34,021 nucleotides of DNA from Kiloniella laminariae DSM 19542 (GCF_000374005.1 NZ_KB893169.1:176726-210746), one strand, 5' to 3'; positions 1-8,796 are shown, numbered from the stretch's first letter. Made by a program: numbers and translations. Notes: generated from the letters alone by a model not told the origin.

Positions 1-135
1 CACTATGGCGCCTTCACCAAGCTTCATGATCGAGCCTTTACCAAAGGCGCGTTCAATCTGCCCCAGTGCTGCTTCCAATGCCTTCTGTTTATCCACCGTG
101 CTACTCTCCACTAACTGTAAGACGTTTTGTGCCAT
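1..135 (-). CDS. recA: RecA recombinase, N-terminal fragment (cut by window edge)
   Basis: The reverse complement from an ATG at 135 reads [20 protein letters not shown] and continues for 45 codons to the window edge without a stop. The stretch [15 protein letters not shown] matches the conserved N-terminal helix and first strand of bacterial RecA, just before the ATP-binding core, which lies outside the window. RecA forms the ATP-dependent filament for strand exchange and SOS induction in the cytoplasm. The gene is transcribed in the same direction as cckA, whose stop lies 132 bp upstream. recA near cckA is a known alphaproteobacterial arrangement. The call rests on the sequence match and is firm despite the short length. 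Confidence 0.95.
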   Translation of the reverse strand, partial: MAQNVLQLVESSTVDKQKALEAALGQIERAFGKGSIMKLGEGAIV

Positions 136-267
136 TGCTGCGTTCCTTATCCCACAGGGCCTCACCCTCTGCAATGGCAACAATGTACCCTTTTTGTTCT
201 CAAACAACAATCAAAAAGAACAAAGCGTGCACAAAATCAACTTTTCCTCCAAAAATCCTGATCTAAA

Positions 268-2622
268 TCAAGCCCCCAACACCTCTTTCACCTTCGTTGC
301 CAGCTGTTTGAGGCTGAAAGGTTTTGGTAAAAATTCGATCGCGGAATTGTCATCCAGGCTTTTGCGGAAAGAATCCTCTGTATAACCGGAAATAAAGATC
401 ACCTTCATATCCGGTTGCATCTCCAGCGCGTGTTTGATCAATGTCGGGCCGTCCATCCGTGGCATCACCACATCTGTAATGATCAGATCAACTGAAGCAC
501 CGTCACTTTTCAGCACTTCAAGCGCGGCTTCTCCCGAGTTGGCTTCATGAACCTTGTATCCCTTGTTTTCCAGGGCTCTTGCGCTGAAAGACCGCACGGC
601 ATCTTCATCCTCAACCAGAAGAATTGTACCGCGCCCAGTCAGATCAAGAGCTTGCGGAGCCTCTACCACGGCTTCTTCCAGTTGTTTTTTGTCTTCTCTA
701 AAATGTGGGAACAACAGCGAGAACACTGTGCCCTCATCTGCGGCGGAATCAACAAACACAAAACCACCAGACTGTTTAACAATGCCATAGACCGTAGAAA
801 GTCCCAGCCCCGTTCCCGCCCCCACTTCCTTGGTGGAAAAGAAAGGATCAAAGATCCTGTCAATAATTTCGGCGGGAATACCGTGGCCCGTATCCTGAAC
901 CTTGACGAGAACATAGTCTCCCGGCGGGATTTCCTCTCCCTTTACCTTGTAGGGGTTCTCGACAATGACGTTAGAAGTGATGATTTCCAAAACGCCGCCA
1001 TGATCCATGGCATCCCGGGCATTGACCGCCAGGTTGATAATAACCTGTTCCAGCTGCCCCTGATCCGCTTTTACATCCCCAAGATCCCGGCCATGGGTAA
1101 TCCGCAGTTCGATATTCTCACCAATAAGACGGCGTAACAGGTGGGCCAGTTCAGCGATGATATCAGTTACATTGAGACGCCGGGGTTGCAGTGTCTGCTG
1201 ACGAGAGAAAGCCAGAAGCTGCCGGACAAGGTTGGCCGCCCGGTTGGCATTCTGCTTGATCTGCATGATGTCGGCAAAAGACTGGTCGCCCGGGCGGTGC
1301 CGCAAGAGCAACAGATCAGAAAAGCCAATCATCGCCGTCAACAGGTTGTTGAAGTCATGGGCAATCCCCCCTGCCAGCTGCCCGACGGCCTGCATTTTCT
1401 GGGATTGGGCGAACTGTGCCTCTAGGTTTCTTTGATCTGTTGTATCGGTAAAGTTGAGAATATAGCCACTCGGCAAGCCTGAATTTTCGTCAACATGGGT
1501 CACATTCATGCTGCAGACCCTGTTGGGATTGCCTTCGAGGCGGACCTCAAGGGCTTTACGTTCAAAAGTCGAGGCAGACACCAGAGCCGTCCGAACCTGA
1601 TCCCGCTCGTCCTCGCCAACCAGAGAGAGTAACGGTTTGCCTTTGGCACTTTCCTCCGTCGCCAGAAACTCAAGAAATGCCCGGTTGCACTCGGTGATAA
1701 CGCCCCGCTCGTTCAGCAAGACAATACCGACAGGAGCTTCGTTGAAGAACTTCCGGAAACGTTTTTCTGATTGCTCCAGCGCGGTTGCCATCTCCCGCTC
1801 CAGCGTAAGGTTCCGGACAACGGACCGCGTGCGGAATCCCTTCTCTGCCCCTCCTTCAGCAATATGCTGACTGATGGCTGCGAGCACCCGTTTTTCCCCG
1901 TCCCCGGTTTTAAGGAAGACCTCTCCGGCGCTACTCTCGACATCTTCAAAGGGATGATAAGCAGGAACGTCCTCCAGCGAGGCATCGGCAATAATATCGT
2001 GCAATTTGATTTTGCCGCTTTCCAGCTCGGAAGAAGAATAACCGAGCCAGTCCGTCAGAGTCTGATTGGCAAAGAGAAAACAACCTTTATCATCAACCGA
2101 AAAAAAGCCGATCGGGGCGTTTTCAAGCAGATCGACAAAACGTTGCTGCTGATCATTAATCACCTGCTCCATTTGACGGCGCATGGTGATGTCATCAACG
2201 AACCAAAAAACATAGCCAGGACGGTTGGGAATGGGATAGGCCGCAACATGGCGCCATTGGGTGTCCCGATCACTCGGTCCGTTGCGGGGGAGTTCAATTT
2301 CTACATGCCCCGACACACCATTACGGGCATTGAGTTGCAGGGTTGCCAGTTTGCGTCCGATGTCTTCATCCCCCTGACTCTCATCAAGAATAAGGTCGGG
2401 GACAGCTCTCAAATCTCCCCCGAAAAAATCTTCAAAGGCGGGGTTGGCAAAAAGGCTCTTTCCTTCAGGATCGACAATCTGGCGTGGGCGAGGCACAGCG
2501 GCAAAGGCGTAGCGACGGATCGCGAGCATGCCTCTTTGCCGCCAGACAACGACAGACAACACCGCAATAATGGCAATCAAAAAGCCACATACACTTAGCC
2601 AGATGTAGTCTGACATTTCCAT
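268..2622 (-). CDS. cckA: Hybrid sensor histidine kinase CckA
   Basis: The protein has 784 residues. One clear membrane segment lies at about residues 7-27, followed by about three PAS-like sensor modules (roughly 45-150, 160-275 and 285-395). The histidine kinase core has [11 protein letters not shown] with His422, an N-box around Asn534 (NLAVNARDA) and a [10 protein letters not shown]-lid box at 577-583. A C-terminal receiver domain carries Asp717 in [13 protein letters not shown] and Lys767. The kinase core is highly characteristic of CckA. In Caulobacter CckA passes phosphate through ChpT to CtrA and CpdR and acts as kinase or phosphatase with the cell cycle. ATG at 2622 is used; a second ATG two codons later is also possible. 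It lies between recA and the flhB group. Caulobacter CckA is reported with two membrane helices, whereas only one is obvious here. Confidence 0.95.
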   Translation of the reverse strand: MEMSDYIWLSVCGFLIAIIAVLSVVVWRQRGMLAIRRYAFAAVPRPRQIVDPEGKSLFANPAFEDFFGGDLRAVPDLILDESQGDEDIGRKLATLQLNARNGVSGHVEIELPRNGPSDRDTQWRHVAAYPIPNRPGYVFWFVDDITMRRQMEQVINDQQQRFVDLLENAPIGFFSVDDKGCFLFANQTLTDWLGYSSSELESGKIKLHDIIADASLEDVPAYHPFEDVESSAGEVFLKTGDGEKRVLAAISQHIAEGGAEKGFRTRSVVRNLTLEREMATALEQSEKRFRKFFNEAPVGIVLLNERGVITECNRAFLEFLATEESAKGKPLLSLVGEDERDQVRTALVSASTFERKALEVRLEGNPNRVCSMNVTHVDENSGLPSGYILNFTDTTDQRNLEAQFAQSQKMQAVGQLAGGIAHDFNNLLTAMIGFSDLLLLRHRPGDQSFADIMQIKQNANRAANLVRQLLAFSRQQTLQPRRLNVTDIIAELAHLLRRLIGENIELRITHGRDLGDVKADQGQLEQVIINLAVNARDAMDHGGVLEIITSNVIVENPYKVKGEEIPPGDYVLVKVQDTGHGIPAEIIDRIFDPFFSTKEVGAGTGLGLSTVYGIVKQSGGFVFVDSAADEGTVFSLLFPHFREDKKQLEEAVVEAPQALDLTGRGTILLVEDEDAVRSFSARALENKGYKVHEANSGEAALEVLKSDGASVDLIITDVVMPRMDGPTLIKHALEMQPDMKVIFISGYTEDSFRKSLDDNSAIEFLPKPFSLKQLATKVKEVLGA

Positions 2623-2702
2623 GCTTCCCCCACGAAACGTCTTTTCCCGTTACCGGGTAAGGATTTATGCTTAAATCAAGGTACCCTTAAAATTTATCTA
2701 AA

Positions 2703-2733
2703 ACAATTGAGTTGGGCATATCCTCCCAATTGT
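2703..2733 (-). terminator. Possible intrinsic terminator after flhB
   Basis: On the minus strand ACAATTG and CAATTGT can pair as a 7-bp stem, with GGG/CCC stacking inside, followed by TTTTA. It lies about 65 bp beyond the flhB stop and would end the flgB-to-flhB transcript before cckA. The stem is imperfect and the T-run short, so this is tentative. Confidence 0.4.
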
Positions 2734-2799
2734 TATCTCGGCTGGAGCATGGTTTCAGAAACCAATAGAGGCTTTTTCAGAGACAAAGTATATCATCTG

Positions 2800-3873
2800 C
2801 TAGTTCATTTTCCCCTTGAGTTTCAAGACGTATCCGATCACTTCAGCGACAGCCTTGTAATGTTCCGGTGGTATTTCCTGATCTATTTCCACCCCGGCAT
2901 AGAGTGCCCGTGCCAGTGGCGGATTTTCAACAATGGTCACTTTATTCTCTTCTGCAACTTTGCGAATGCGAAAAGCAACGGCATCAACACCCTTGGCAAC
3001 CAGCCTTGGTGCTTCCATTGTCTCGCCTTTGTATTCCAGCGCTACCGCAAAGTGGGTCGGATTGGTAATCACCACATCAGAACTTGGAACAGCAGCCATC
3101 ATCCGCTGACGTGCTTTTTCCATACGCAGCTGGCGCAGGCGTCCCTTGACCATGGGATCACCTTCACTCTGCTTCATTTCATCCTTGATCTCCTGTTTCG
3201 ACATTTTCAGTTTTTTTATGTACTGAAAATACTGAAACAGAAAATCCAGGCCTGCAATTATGGCCATAACTGCAACCACAGCCACGAGAACAAGTTTTGT
3301 CCAGTCCAACAGAACCATGGCCATCTGGGGCACATCAAGTTCAGCCAACTGGGGAACCATACTGCGTTTGGGCCAGATAACCAGAGCGATAATCGAACCA
3401 ACAATAATCAGTTTTGCCAGCCCCTTGACCAGATTCATGACCGACTGAATAGAAAACAGCCTTTTAACACCAGCCAAAGGTGATACTTTTTTAAATTCAG
3501 GTGTAAGGGATTTTGCGGAGATTAACCATCCATGCTGGATCAAGCCTGATGCAATACCAAAACAAATAAAGAGTACCGCTGGGACAATAAAAAGAATGCC
3601 GACATTTGCCATAATACTTTTAACAGCCTCGGCTAGCTGACCTGTGTCAAGTCGGATCATATCCGGCCGTTCTACAAAAATATTCAGACTTTCACTAATT
3701 CCCGTTGCAATCCAAACTGCAAAAAAACTTACTGTAATCATGAAACCAAAAAAAGAGAACCAGGAATCCATTTCCTGAGATTTAGGTACATCCCCTTTTT
3801 CCCGAGCGTCGGCGAGCTTTTTGCCTGTTGGTTCTTCGGTTTTCTGGGACTCGTCAGTATCTTCAGATGACAA
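2800..3873 (-). CDS. flhB: Flagellar export apparatus protein FlhB
   Basis: The 357-residue protein has the typical charged N-terminus (KTEEPTGKKLADAREKGDV), about four membrane segments between residues 35 and 215, and a cytoplasmic domain with the self-cleavage motif NPTH at 271-274. FlhB is part of the flagellar type III export gate and switches substrate class from rod/hook to filament after cleavage between Asn and Pro. The start codon is TTG, preceded on the minus strand by GAGGAGG at good spacing; no better ATG is nearby. It is the last gene of the unit flgB-flgC-fliE-fliQ-fliR-flhB. A second protein resembling only the FlhB C-terminal domain is encoded at 6842-7255. Confidence 0.97.
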   Translation of the reverse strand: MSSEDTDESQKTEEPTGKKLADAREKGDVPKSQEMDSWFSFFGFMITVSFFAVWIATGISESLNIFVERPDMIRLDTGQLAEAVKSIMANVGILFIVPAVLFICFGIASGLIQHGWLISAKSLTPEFKKVSPLAGVKRLFSIQSVMNLVKGLAKLIIVGSIIALVIWPKRSMVPQLAELDVPQMAMVLLDWTKLVLVAVVAVMAIIAGLDFLFQYFQYIKKLKMSKQEIKDEMKQSEGDPMVKGRLRQLRMEKARQRMMAAVPSSDVVITNPTHFAVALEYKGETMEAPRLVAKGVDAVAFRIRKVAEENKVTIVENPPLARALYAGVEIDQEIPPEHYKAVAEVIGYVLKLKGKMN

Positions 3874-3931
3874 ATCTGCCCCTCCTCAAGTTCGATATCA
3901 GGGAATTTTCCTGAAATTCTTCCAGGAATTC

Positions 3932-4690
3932 CTAGCGGACAAAAATAATCCAGTGCTCATTCAAACTGATCAGGAATACCCGTATCATAACTGGCAGCGA
4001 CAAAAACAGTACAACAATTCCCATTAATACCTGCAGAGGCATGGCAATAAAGAAAACCTGCATCTGGGGCATGAGCTTGGCGAGCAAGCCCAATCCCAGA
4101 AAAAAGATCACACCCACCACAATGAAAGGGGCTGCCATACGTGCTGCAAGTGTGAAGGTATCGGCTACTACCCGGGAAATCATATTCGAAAAATCACCTG
4201 TCGGCAAAGACTGTCCTGGAACAAAGAGCTCATAGCTGTCCACCAGCGCATGCAAAAACAGGTGGTGAATATCCAGCACAAAAATCAGGACCAGTGCCAC
4301 ACTGGACATAAAGGTCCCCATGATAGAAGCCTGCTGTTCAGCCGTCGGGTCCTGGATAAGCGCATTTGCCAAAGATGACAGGTTTGCCGCAATCATTCCC
4401 GCCGAGGCTGTGGCGCTCAGAAACAGACGGGCAATGGTCCCCATAAAGATCCCAATAACAACCTCTCCGAAGATCAGCAGTCCCAGATCCGCAACACTCT
4501 CGGACATCGGCGGAATTTTAGAAACAAGCGCCGGGGCTATGACGATGCAAATCAGAATGGAAAGTCCCAAACGAACCCGGGGAGATACATAGGATTCACC
4601 AAAACCCGGAAGAAGCATCATTGCCCCCCCCAGTCGGGCGAAGATAATCAGGACAGCATAGATACTGGAAGGTAAAAGGTCATAAAGCAT
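3932..4690 (-). CDS. fliR: Flagellar export gate protein FliR
   Basis: This is a 252-residue, strongly hydrophobic protein with about six membrane segments. Family signatures include ARLGGAMMLLPGFGESYVSP near the N-terminus and GLGLLAKLMPQMQVFFIAMP near residues 200-220. FliR joins FliP and FliQ to form the inner-membrane export channel at the base of the flagellum. The start ATG at 4690 lies 4 bp beyond the fliQ stop, and flhB follows 58 bp downstream. Length and order agree with the family, with nothing missing. Confidence 0.97.
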   Translation of the reverse strand: MLYDLLPSSIYAVLIIFARLGGAMMLLPGFGESYVSPRVRLGLSILICIVIAPALVSKIPPMSESVADLGLLIFGEVVIGIFMGTIARLFLSATASAGMIAANLSSLANALIQDPTAEQQASIMGTFMSSVALVLIFVLDIHHLFLHALVDSYELFVPGQSLPTGDFSNMISRVVADTFTLAARMAAPFIVVGVIFFLGLGLLAKLMPQMQVFFIAMPLQVLMGIVVLFLSLPVMIRVFLISLNEHWIIFVR

Positions 4691-4694
4691 CCTT

Positions 4695-4961
4695 CTAACC
4701 CAACGCCACGATCCGGTCCATAATCATTTCAGTGAAAGTACCCAAGGTCTGGGTCATATAAGGTGCTGATGCAATAATTGTCAGGCTGATGATAATCAAC
4801 TTTGGCACAAAAGTAAGGGTCATTTCCTGAAGTTGTGTCAACGCTTGAAACAGAGAAATAATCAACCCAACGATAAGTCCGACCATCAATACAGGCAAGC
4901 CCATCTTAAGCATTACCCAAACAGCTTCACGCCCGACCTCAACAACTTCGACTTCGCTCAT
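4695..4961 (-). CDS. fliQ: Flagellar export gate protein FliQ
   Basis: The product has 88 residues with two membrane helices separated by a short loop. The segments GLIISLFQALTQLQEMTLTF and VPKLIIISLTIIASAPYM are diagnostic for FliQ. Four or so copies assemble with FliP and FliR in the export gate. An in-frame ATG at 4982 would add seven residues (MKDRPRR). The start at 4961 (MSEVEVVEVGREAVW) is chosen because it fits the usual family length of about 89 residues and N-terminus; neither start has a strong ribosome binding site. It is followed closely by fliR. Confidence 0.95.
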   Translation of the reverse strand: MSEVEVVEVGREAVWVMLKMGLPVLMVGLIVGLIISLFQALTQLQEMTLTFVPKLIIISLTIIASAPYMTQTLGTFTEMIMDRIVALG

Positions 4962-5051
4962 TCGTCGCGGCCTGTCTTTCATCTAAGCTTATATAATTAA
5001 TATAATCGTCAGTTAGATAAGCTTGTCCAGTATCAAATTAATTAATCTAAT

Positions 5052-5360
5052 CTAGATCGGCATCCTGAGAATTTCCTGATAGGCTTGGACAACCTTATCA
5101 CGTACAGCAACAACTGTCTGCAGAGTAACTTCAGCTTCGGACATCGCGGTAACCACATCGGTCACGTCCGCTTTCCCTGAAGCTGCCATAAGTGTCTTGG
5201 TTTCGGCGTTCTGCATTGTTGAAAGAGTATTTTCAGCAACACCGCGCAAAGTCGAGGCAAAATCGGCTCCAACCGGGTCCTGATCCTGACCAAGATCTGT
5301 CTTCGCCTGTCCAGCGATCCGGTTATAAGCACTTACAGCGTCTGAAAAATTTACCGCCAT
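5052..5360 (-). CDS. fliE: Flagellar hook-basal body adaptor FliE
   Basis: The 102-residue protein ends in the conserved helical region VTAMSEAEVTLQTVVAVRDK and VVQAYQEILRMPI, the hallmark of FliE. FliE links the MS-ring/export gate to the proximal rod and is an early export substrate. It lies between flgC (upstream, 32 bp) and fliQ (downstream, about 90 bp with an AT-rich gap), the usual flgB-flgC-fliE order. The start is ATG at 5360. Confidence 0.96.
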   Translation of the reverse strand: MAVNFSDAVSAYNRIAGQAKTDLGQDQDPVGADFASTLRGVAENTLSTMQNAETKTLMAASGKADVTDVVTAMSEAEVTLQTVVAVRDKVVQAYQEILRMPI

Positions 5361-5392
5361 GACCCTCTATTCCTTTGTACCCGGCACCATAT

Positions 5393-5803
5393 TCACTGGA
5401 GTATTTCCAACGTTCTTTGCAACATCGACTTTGAAGCCTGAATAGCTTGCAGATTGGCCTCATAACTTCTTTGCGCCTCCCGCATGTCGTTCATCTCGAT
5501 CAATGAATTGACATTGGGGCGCAGAATATAGCCATCTGCATCAGCTGCAGGATGCCCCGGCAGATATTCCCGCTGGAAATCGCTTTTGTCGGAAATGATA
5601 TTTTTTACGACAACCTTCTCAACGCCGAGTTCACGATTGAGTTCATTGCCAAAAGTGACCATTTTCCGGCGATAGGGTGCACCACCAGGTTCCTGAGACA
5701 CTGAATCAGCGTTGGCGATGTTTTCAGAAATAATCCGCAGACGTGTCCCCTGCGCCTTCATCCCTGAAGCAGAAACCTGCATTGATTTATATAAATCAGA
5801 CAT
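5393..5803 (-). CDS. flgC: Proximal rod protein FlgC
   Basis: The 136-residue protein begins MSDLYKSMQVSASGMKAQGT, followed by ENIANADS, the N-terminal rod-family signature. It ends with MNDMREAQRSYEANLQAI and SKSMLQRTLEILQ, the C-terminal signature. FlgC is exported and polymerises in the proximal rod. The frame stays open five codons further to a TTG at 5818, but the ATG at 5803 matches the family N-terminus and has a GGGAAG stretch upstream. flgB is immediately upstream and fliE immediately downstream. Confidence 0.96.
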   Translation of the reverse strand: MSDLYKSMQVSASGMKAQGTRLRIISENIANADSVSQEPGGAPYRRKMVTFGNELNRELGVEKVVVKNIISDKSDFQREYLPGHPAADADGYILRPNVNSLIEMNDMREAQRSYEANLQAIQASKSMLQRTLEILQ

Positions 5804-5844
5804 CGTTAGTCTTCCCAAACAAAAACTGGCAACTCAAAAATATC

Positions 5845-6246
5845 TTATGGCCCACGCAAGACCATTTTCTGCATATCCTGATGCTTCTTATAGAGCCGGA
5901 CCATCCCCTGATAATCCAGCTGGGTTTCGGACATCTTGATCATTTGCTCTTCAAGAATAACCGAATTTCCTGCGGGAGCTGTCTCATACAGGTCTTTTGA
6001 CTTTGAAGATTTTGGATTATCCCCAAGCAACGGATTGTTGGTAATATGCCCCGCCTTGGTCGATGTCTGCGCCATCAGAGGCGCCGAGCGATTAACCAAA
6101 GCCTTGAAGTGGTTGTCTTTCAGGTCAAGCGGCACATAGTTCAACGTATCCGCATTTGCAATATTGCGGGACAAGACTTCCTGCCGGCGGGTCAGCCATT
6201 CCATCTTTTTGGCGAGCACATCCGTAATTTTCAGCTTGTCAGCCAC
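5845..6246 (-). CDS. flgB: Proximal rod protein FlgB
   Basis: The 133-residue protein carries the rod-family N-terminus RRQEVLSRNIANADTLNYVP and a C-terminal helix region ending near VRLYKKHQDMQKMVL. FlgB is the first proximal rod subunit, exported through the flagellar gate. The start is GTG at 6246, supported by AAGGAG eight bases upstream on the minus strand. It is the first gene of the flgB-to-flhB unit. A CtrA-like TTAA-N7-TTAA box lies about 60-75 bp upstream. Confidence 0.95.
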   Translation of the reverse strand: MADKLKITDVLAKKMEWLTRRQEVLSRNIANADTLNYVPLDLKDNHFKALVNRSAPLMAQTSTKAGHITNNPLLGDNPKSSKSKDLYETAPAGNSVILEEQMIKMSETQLDYQGMVRLYKKHQDMQKMVLRGP

Positions 6247-6306
6247 AACTGGCTCTCCTTGCGCAAGAAAGATCCATTAAACCTGAATAATTTACCTCTT
6301 CCTCCC

Positions 6307-6321
6307 TTAATAACCTGTTAA
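6307..6321 (-). promoter_or_regulatory. CtrA-like box upstream of flgB
   Basis: TTAATAACCTGTTAA is an exact TTAA-N7-TTAA arrangement, the core of the CtrA binding site in Alphaproteobacteria. It lies 61-75 bp upstream of the flgB GTG, in the 235-bp gap between the divergent flgB and csrA genes. The matching kinase gene cckA is in the same window. Binding is inferred from the motif alone. Confidence 0.55.
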
Positions 6322-6481
6322 TGAATGACAGATCTAGTAAAAAAATCCCCGCTGTCGGTAACTTGGGCTCGACCTCTCTCTAAAATCCACGTATAAATAC
6401 GGACGTAGCAGAAGAACAAGTAGTTTATCTAATCCTTTAGTCAGTATTTGGCGTTAGGGACAGGGAGTCCGAAGCCTCGAC

Positions 6482-6736
6482 ATGTTATATCTTACCCGGA
6501 AAATTGGTGAGTCCGTCATCATCAACAACAACATTGAAGTTCAGGTTGTTGATATACGTGGCAAGTCTGTAAAAATCGGCTTTACCTTTCCCGAGGATGC
6601 AACAGTTCTCCGCCAGGAATTGCACGAACGTATTCAGGAAGAAAACCGGGCAGCAGCAACTGCAGCCCTTGATGCTCTTGGGCTCCACTTTGATGTCTCT
6701 GAACCCCAAGATGATTCTGAACCAGAAAAAGAATAA
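6482..6736 (+). CDS. csrA: Carbon storage regulator CsrA
   Basis: The 84-residue protein begins MLYLTRKIGESVIINNNIEV, the canonical CsrA N-terminus, followed by VKIGFTFPEDATVLRQELHE. It ends in an acidic tail (EPQDDSEPEKE) longer than that of the roughly 61-residue E. coli protein. CsrA is a dimeric RNA-binding protein that blocks ribosome binding sites containing GGA. In many flagellated bacteria it represses flagellin translation and is sequestered by FliW, which is also encoded here (28414-28923). Its leader contains AGGGACAGGGAG just before the start, which could serve as ribosome binding site and possible self-target. It heads the plus-strand run leading to fliP. Confidence 0.95.
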   Translation: MLYLTRKIGESVIINNNIEVQVVDIRGKSVKIGFTFPEDATVLRQELHERIQEENRAAATAALDALGLHFDVSEPQDDSEPEKE

Positions 6737-6771
6737 CCTGTAAAACCAAAGAAGCTGCGGCTTTACCCCTT

Positions 6772-6812
6772 CAGATAATCTGTCGTTAAATATAACAGAA
6801 CAAAATTATCTG
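6772..6812. repeat. Inverted repeat CAGATAAT / ATTATCTG
   Basis: Eight-base arms at 6772-6779 and 6805-6812 are perfect inverted copies separated by 25 AT-rich bases. The left arm is also part of the small palindrome CAGATAATCTG. The repeat lies in the csrA to FlhB-paralogue gap and could be an operator or an RNA hairpin. There is no T-run directly after it, so it is not a clear terminator. Confidence 0.35.
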
Positions 6813-6841
6813 GAATGACTGTCTCTAGCGGAGAAAGCGCG

Positions 6842-7255
6842 ATGAGCGCAACCGAAGATCCCCCAGACGGGACAAGGGAGCAGAGTACAGAGAAAAATCG
6901 ACCGGGATCAGCCCCAAAGCTGCTCCCGAACGGTCACCTATCGATAAAAGATACCCAGACCGAAAATCTGCGCCTTGATGAAAAAACAAAAACATCCGTA
7001 GCCATTCAACACAATGCCGCTGGACGCCCCAAAATTGTGGCCAAAGGTAGCGGAGAACTGGCAGAGCAGATACTCCAGATCGCCTTCGCCCAGGGGATAA
7101 AAGTCCGAACAGATTCTGATCTGGTTGAAATTCTTTCTACTGTTGATATCGAAAGTGAGATACCTTTAGAAGCACTCACAGCAGTCGCAACAATTCTGAA
7201 TTACGTCTATAACGAACAGAAACATCAGCACGAAAAGTCGGTACCCCCTGAATGA
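6842..7255 (+). CDS. FlhB C-terminal-domain paralogue (FlhX-like)
   Basis: The 137-residue protein has a polar, disordered-looking first 45 residues. Residues about 50-125 align with the end of FlhB: SVAIQHNAAGRPKIVAKGSG corresponds to FAVALEYKG...PRLVAKGVD of the FlhB in this window, and IPLEALTAVATILNYVY to the final helix. There are no membrane segments and no NPTH cleavage site. Such soluble FlhB-like proteins (FlhX, YlqH) are known, and in epsilonproteobacteria one can substitute for the cleaved FlhB C-terminal piece. The ATG at 6842 is chosen over an in-frame start at 6815 because GGAG lies eight bases upstream. Its stop overlaps the next start by 4 bp (ATGA). Its role in export is inferred. 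Confidence 0.8.
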   Translation: MSATEDPPDGTREQSTEKNRPGSAPKLLPNGHLSIKDTQTENLRLDEKTKTSVAIQHNAAGRPKIVAKGSGELAEQILQIAFAQGIKVRTDSDLVEILSTVDIESEIPLEALTAVATILNYVYNEQKHQHEKSVPPE

Positions 7256-7581
7256 CAAGCTATACTGAACTAGAAAAAGATATTGCGGATCTATCACAAC
7301 AGGTTGCTCATGCCAGCAGCGCGGCCAAATCCGGGCAGGTCTTCAGCGTTACAGATATGCCGAAAGTCACCGATTATCTTTGCCAGGAAATCACCAAACT
7401 TGATGACAAGGAGCGTGCCCGCCTCTCTCCTAAATTACTGGCACTGATAGAAGAGCTTGATAATCTGACCATTACAATTCAGTCCAGCCTCGAACTTGTT
7501 AAGATCGAGATGAAAGAGACCACCTCTCACAACAAAGCCGCGCGTGCCTATACCTCGGCGAACACCCCCGGAAAAAAATAA
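7252..7581 (+). CDS. Small helical protein of the fliO-fliP unit, function unknown
   Basis: This 109-residue protein is not recognised with certainty. It appears entirely helical and soluble, with a leucine-rich C-terminal half (LLALIEELDNLTITIQSSLE) and a distinctive tail LVKIEMKETTSHNKAARAYT ending in a basic stretch. It begins inside the stop of the FlhB paralogue (ATGA overlap) and ends 3 bp before fliO, so it is almost certainly translated with the export genes. The helical pattern recalls FlgN/FliT-type export chaperones, but the similarity is by shape only. A separate FlgN-like protein is encoded at 25033-25494. Confidence 0.7.
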   Translation: MTSYTELEKDIADLSQQVAHASSAAKSGQVFSVTDMPKVTDYLCQEITKLDDKERARLSPKLLALIEELDNLTITIQSSLELVKIEMKETTSHNKAARAYTSANTPGKK

Positions 7582-7584
7582 TCC

Positions 7585-7932
7585 ATGGAATATGGAAGCT
7601 ACGTCCAGTTCCTTCTGTCACTGGTTTTTGTACTTGGCTTGATTCTCGCCATTGCACTCCTTGCGCGGCGTTTTGGTTTGGGCAACAGCCCGATCCAGAA
7701 GAGCGGAAAACACAAACGAATTCAACTTGTCGAAGTACGGCCACTCGATGCCCGCCGGCGACTGGTTCTTGTCCGGTGTGACGATCGTGAGCACCTCTTG
7801 CTGACTGGTGGCACGCATGATCTTGTGATAGACAGCAACCTCTCCTCCCCTTCTGATCGTGACGACAGTTTCCAGGGCGGAGAGAACAAGAAGATCGACC
7901 AAGAAAAGAGCGGGAGCAAAATAGATCAATGA
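7585..7932 (+). CDS. fliO: Flagellar biosynthesis protein FliO
   Basis: The 115-residue protein has a single N-terminal membrane helix (about residues 7-27, FLLSLVFVLGLILAIALLAR). It is followed by a small cytoplasmic beta-rich domain with LVEVRPLDARRRLVLVRCDD and HLLLTGGTHDLVID, as in FliO. FliO helps assemble and stabilise the FliP ring in the export gate. It sits directly before fliP and its stop overlaps the fliP start by 4 bp, the standard order. The C-terminus is a short charged tail. Confidence 0.92.
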   Translation: MEYGSYVQFLLSLVFVLGLILAIALLARRFGLGNSPIQKSGKHKRIQLVEVRPLDARRRLVLVRCDDREHLLLTGGTHDLVIDSNLSSPSDRDDSFQGGENKKIDQEKSGSKIDQ

Positions 7933-8696
7933 CCGCTGACATGAGAAAAAAACTGTCAATCAGCCTGTTTACCGGTCTGGCCATTGGGACAGCCACCCTG
8001 CTGGCTCTGCCAGAATCAGCCTGGTCACAGGCAGTAACACTTGATCTGAACAATGAGATCCTGGGATCTGGCAGCGGGCGTATTCTCCAGATGCTGGCTC
8101 TGCTCACAATCCTGAGCCTGTCACCTGCAATCCTGATGATGGTCACCTCCTTCACCCGGATCATTGTCGTCCTGTCGTTTATTCGTACCGCAATGGGAAT
8201 TCAGCAGGCTCCCCCCAACACCGTATTGATCAGCCTGGCACTGTTCCTGACACTCTTTATCATGACCCCGACGATGGAGAAGGTCTATAACGACGCAGTC
8301 AAACCTCTGCTGGAAGAGGAAATTGACGAGATCCAGGCCTGGGAAAGAGGTGTCATACCTGTCAGGAACTTCATGCTTCAGCATGTCAGGGAAAAAGATC
8401 TCGGACTTTTCATGGACCTGGCTAACGTAGGCGAAGTTGCCACCCCCGAAGCCACTCCACTTCGCGCCCTGATCCCGGCCTTTATGATCAGCGAACTGCG
8501 GCGTGCTTTTGAGATCGGCTTCCTGATCTTTTTGCCCTTTCTGATTATTGATATGGTTGTCGCCTCTGTCCTCATGTCCATGGGGATGATGATGCTGCCC
8601 CCTATTATGATCTCGCTTCCCTTCAAGCTGATCTTTTTCGTCATGGTTGACGGCTGGTATATGATCGCAGGCAGTCTGGTCAGAAGCTTCGGCTAA
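7929..8696 (+). CDS. fliP: Flagellar export gate protein FliP
   Basis: The 255-residue protein starts with a cleavable signal-like segment ending near ESAWSQA, as known for FliP. It then has membrane segments and the family signatures MMVTSFTRIIVVLSFIRTAM and IPAFMISELRRAFEIGFLIF. The end GMMMLPPIMISLPFKLIFFV is also typical. FliP forms the ring of the export channel with FliQ and FliR, which are encoded on the other strand of this locus. It is the last gene of the csrA-to-fliP run, with 100 bp before the inverted-repeat element. Confidence 0.97.
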   Translation: MTADMRKKLSISLFTGLAIGTATLLALPESAWSQAVTLDLNNEILGSGSGRILQMLALLTILSLSPAILMMVTSFTRIIVVLSFIRTAMGIQQAPPNTVLISLALFLTLFIMTPTMEKVYNDAVKPLLEEEIDEIQAWERGVIPVRNFMLQHVREKDLGLFMDLANVGEVATPEATPLRALIPAFMISELRRAFEIGFLIFLPFLIIDMVVASVLMSMGMMMLPPIMISLPFKLIFFVMVDGWYMIAGSLVRSFG

Positions 8697-8796
8697 AGCA
8701 CTTTTTGTTTAACCAGAAACAGAAAATAAGGGAATGACGAGAGGGCCTTTGGCATTTGCCTTGCCCCAAGTATATATATTCGTCTTCTGGTGGTTA

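Noticed and set aside
547-2598. Long open frames on the plus strand opposite cckA.
   Set aside because: They are antisense to a clearly conserved histidine kinase and have no ribosome binding sites or recognisable domains.
2707-3483. A 258-codon plus-strand frame opposite flhB.
   Set aside because: It is antisense to the well-supported flhB gene, with Cys/His/Phe-rich non-protein-like composition.
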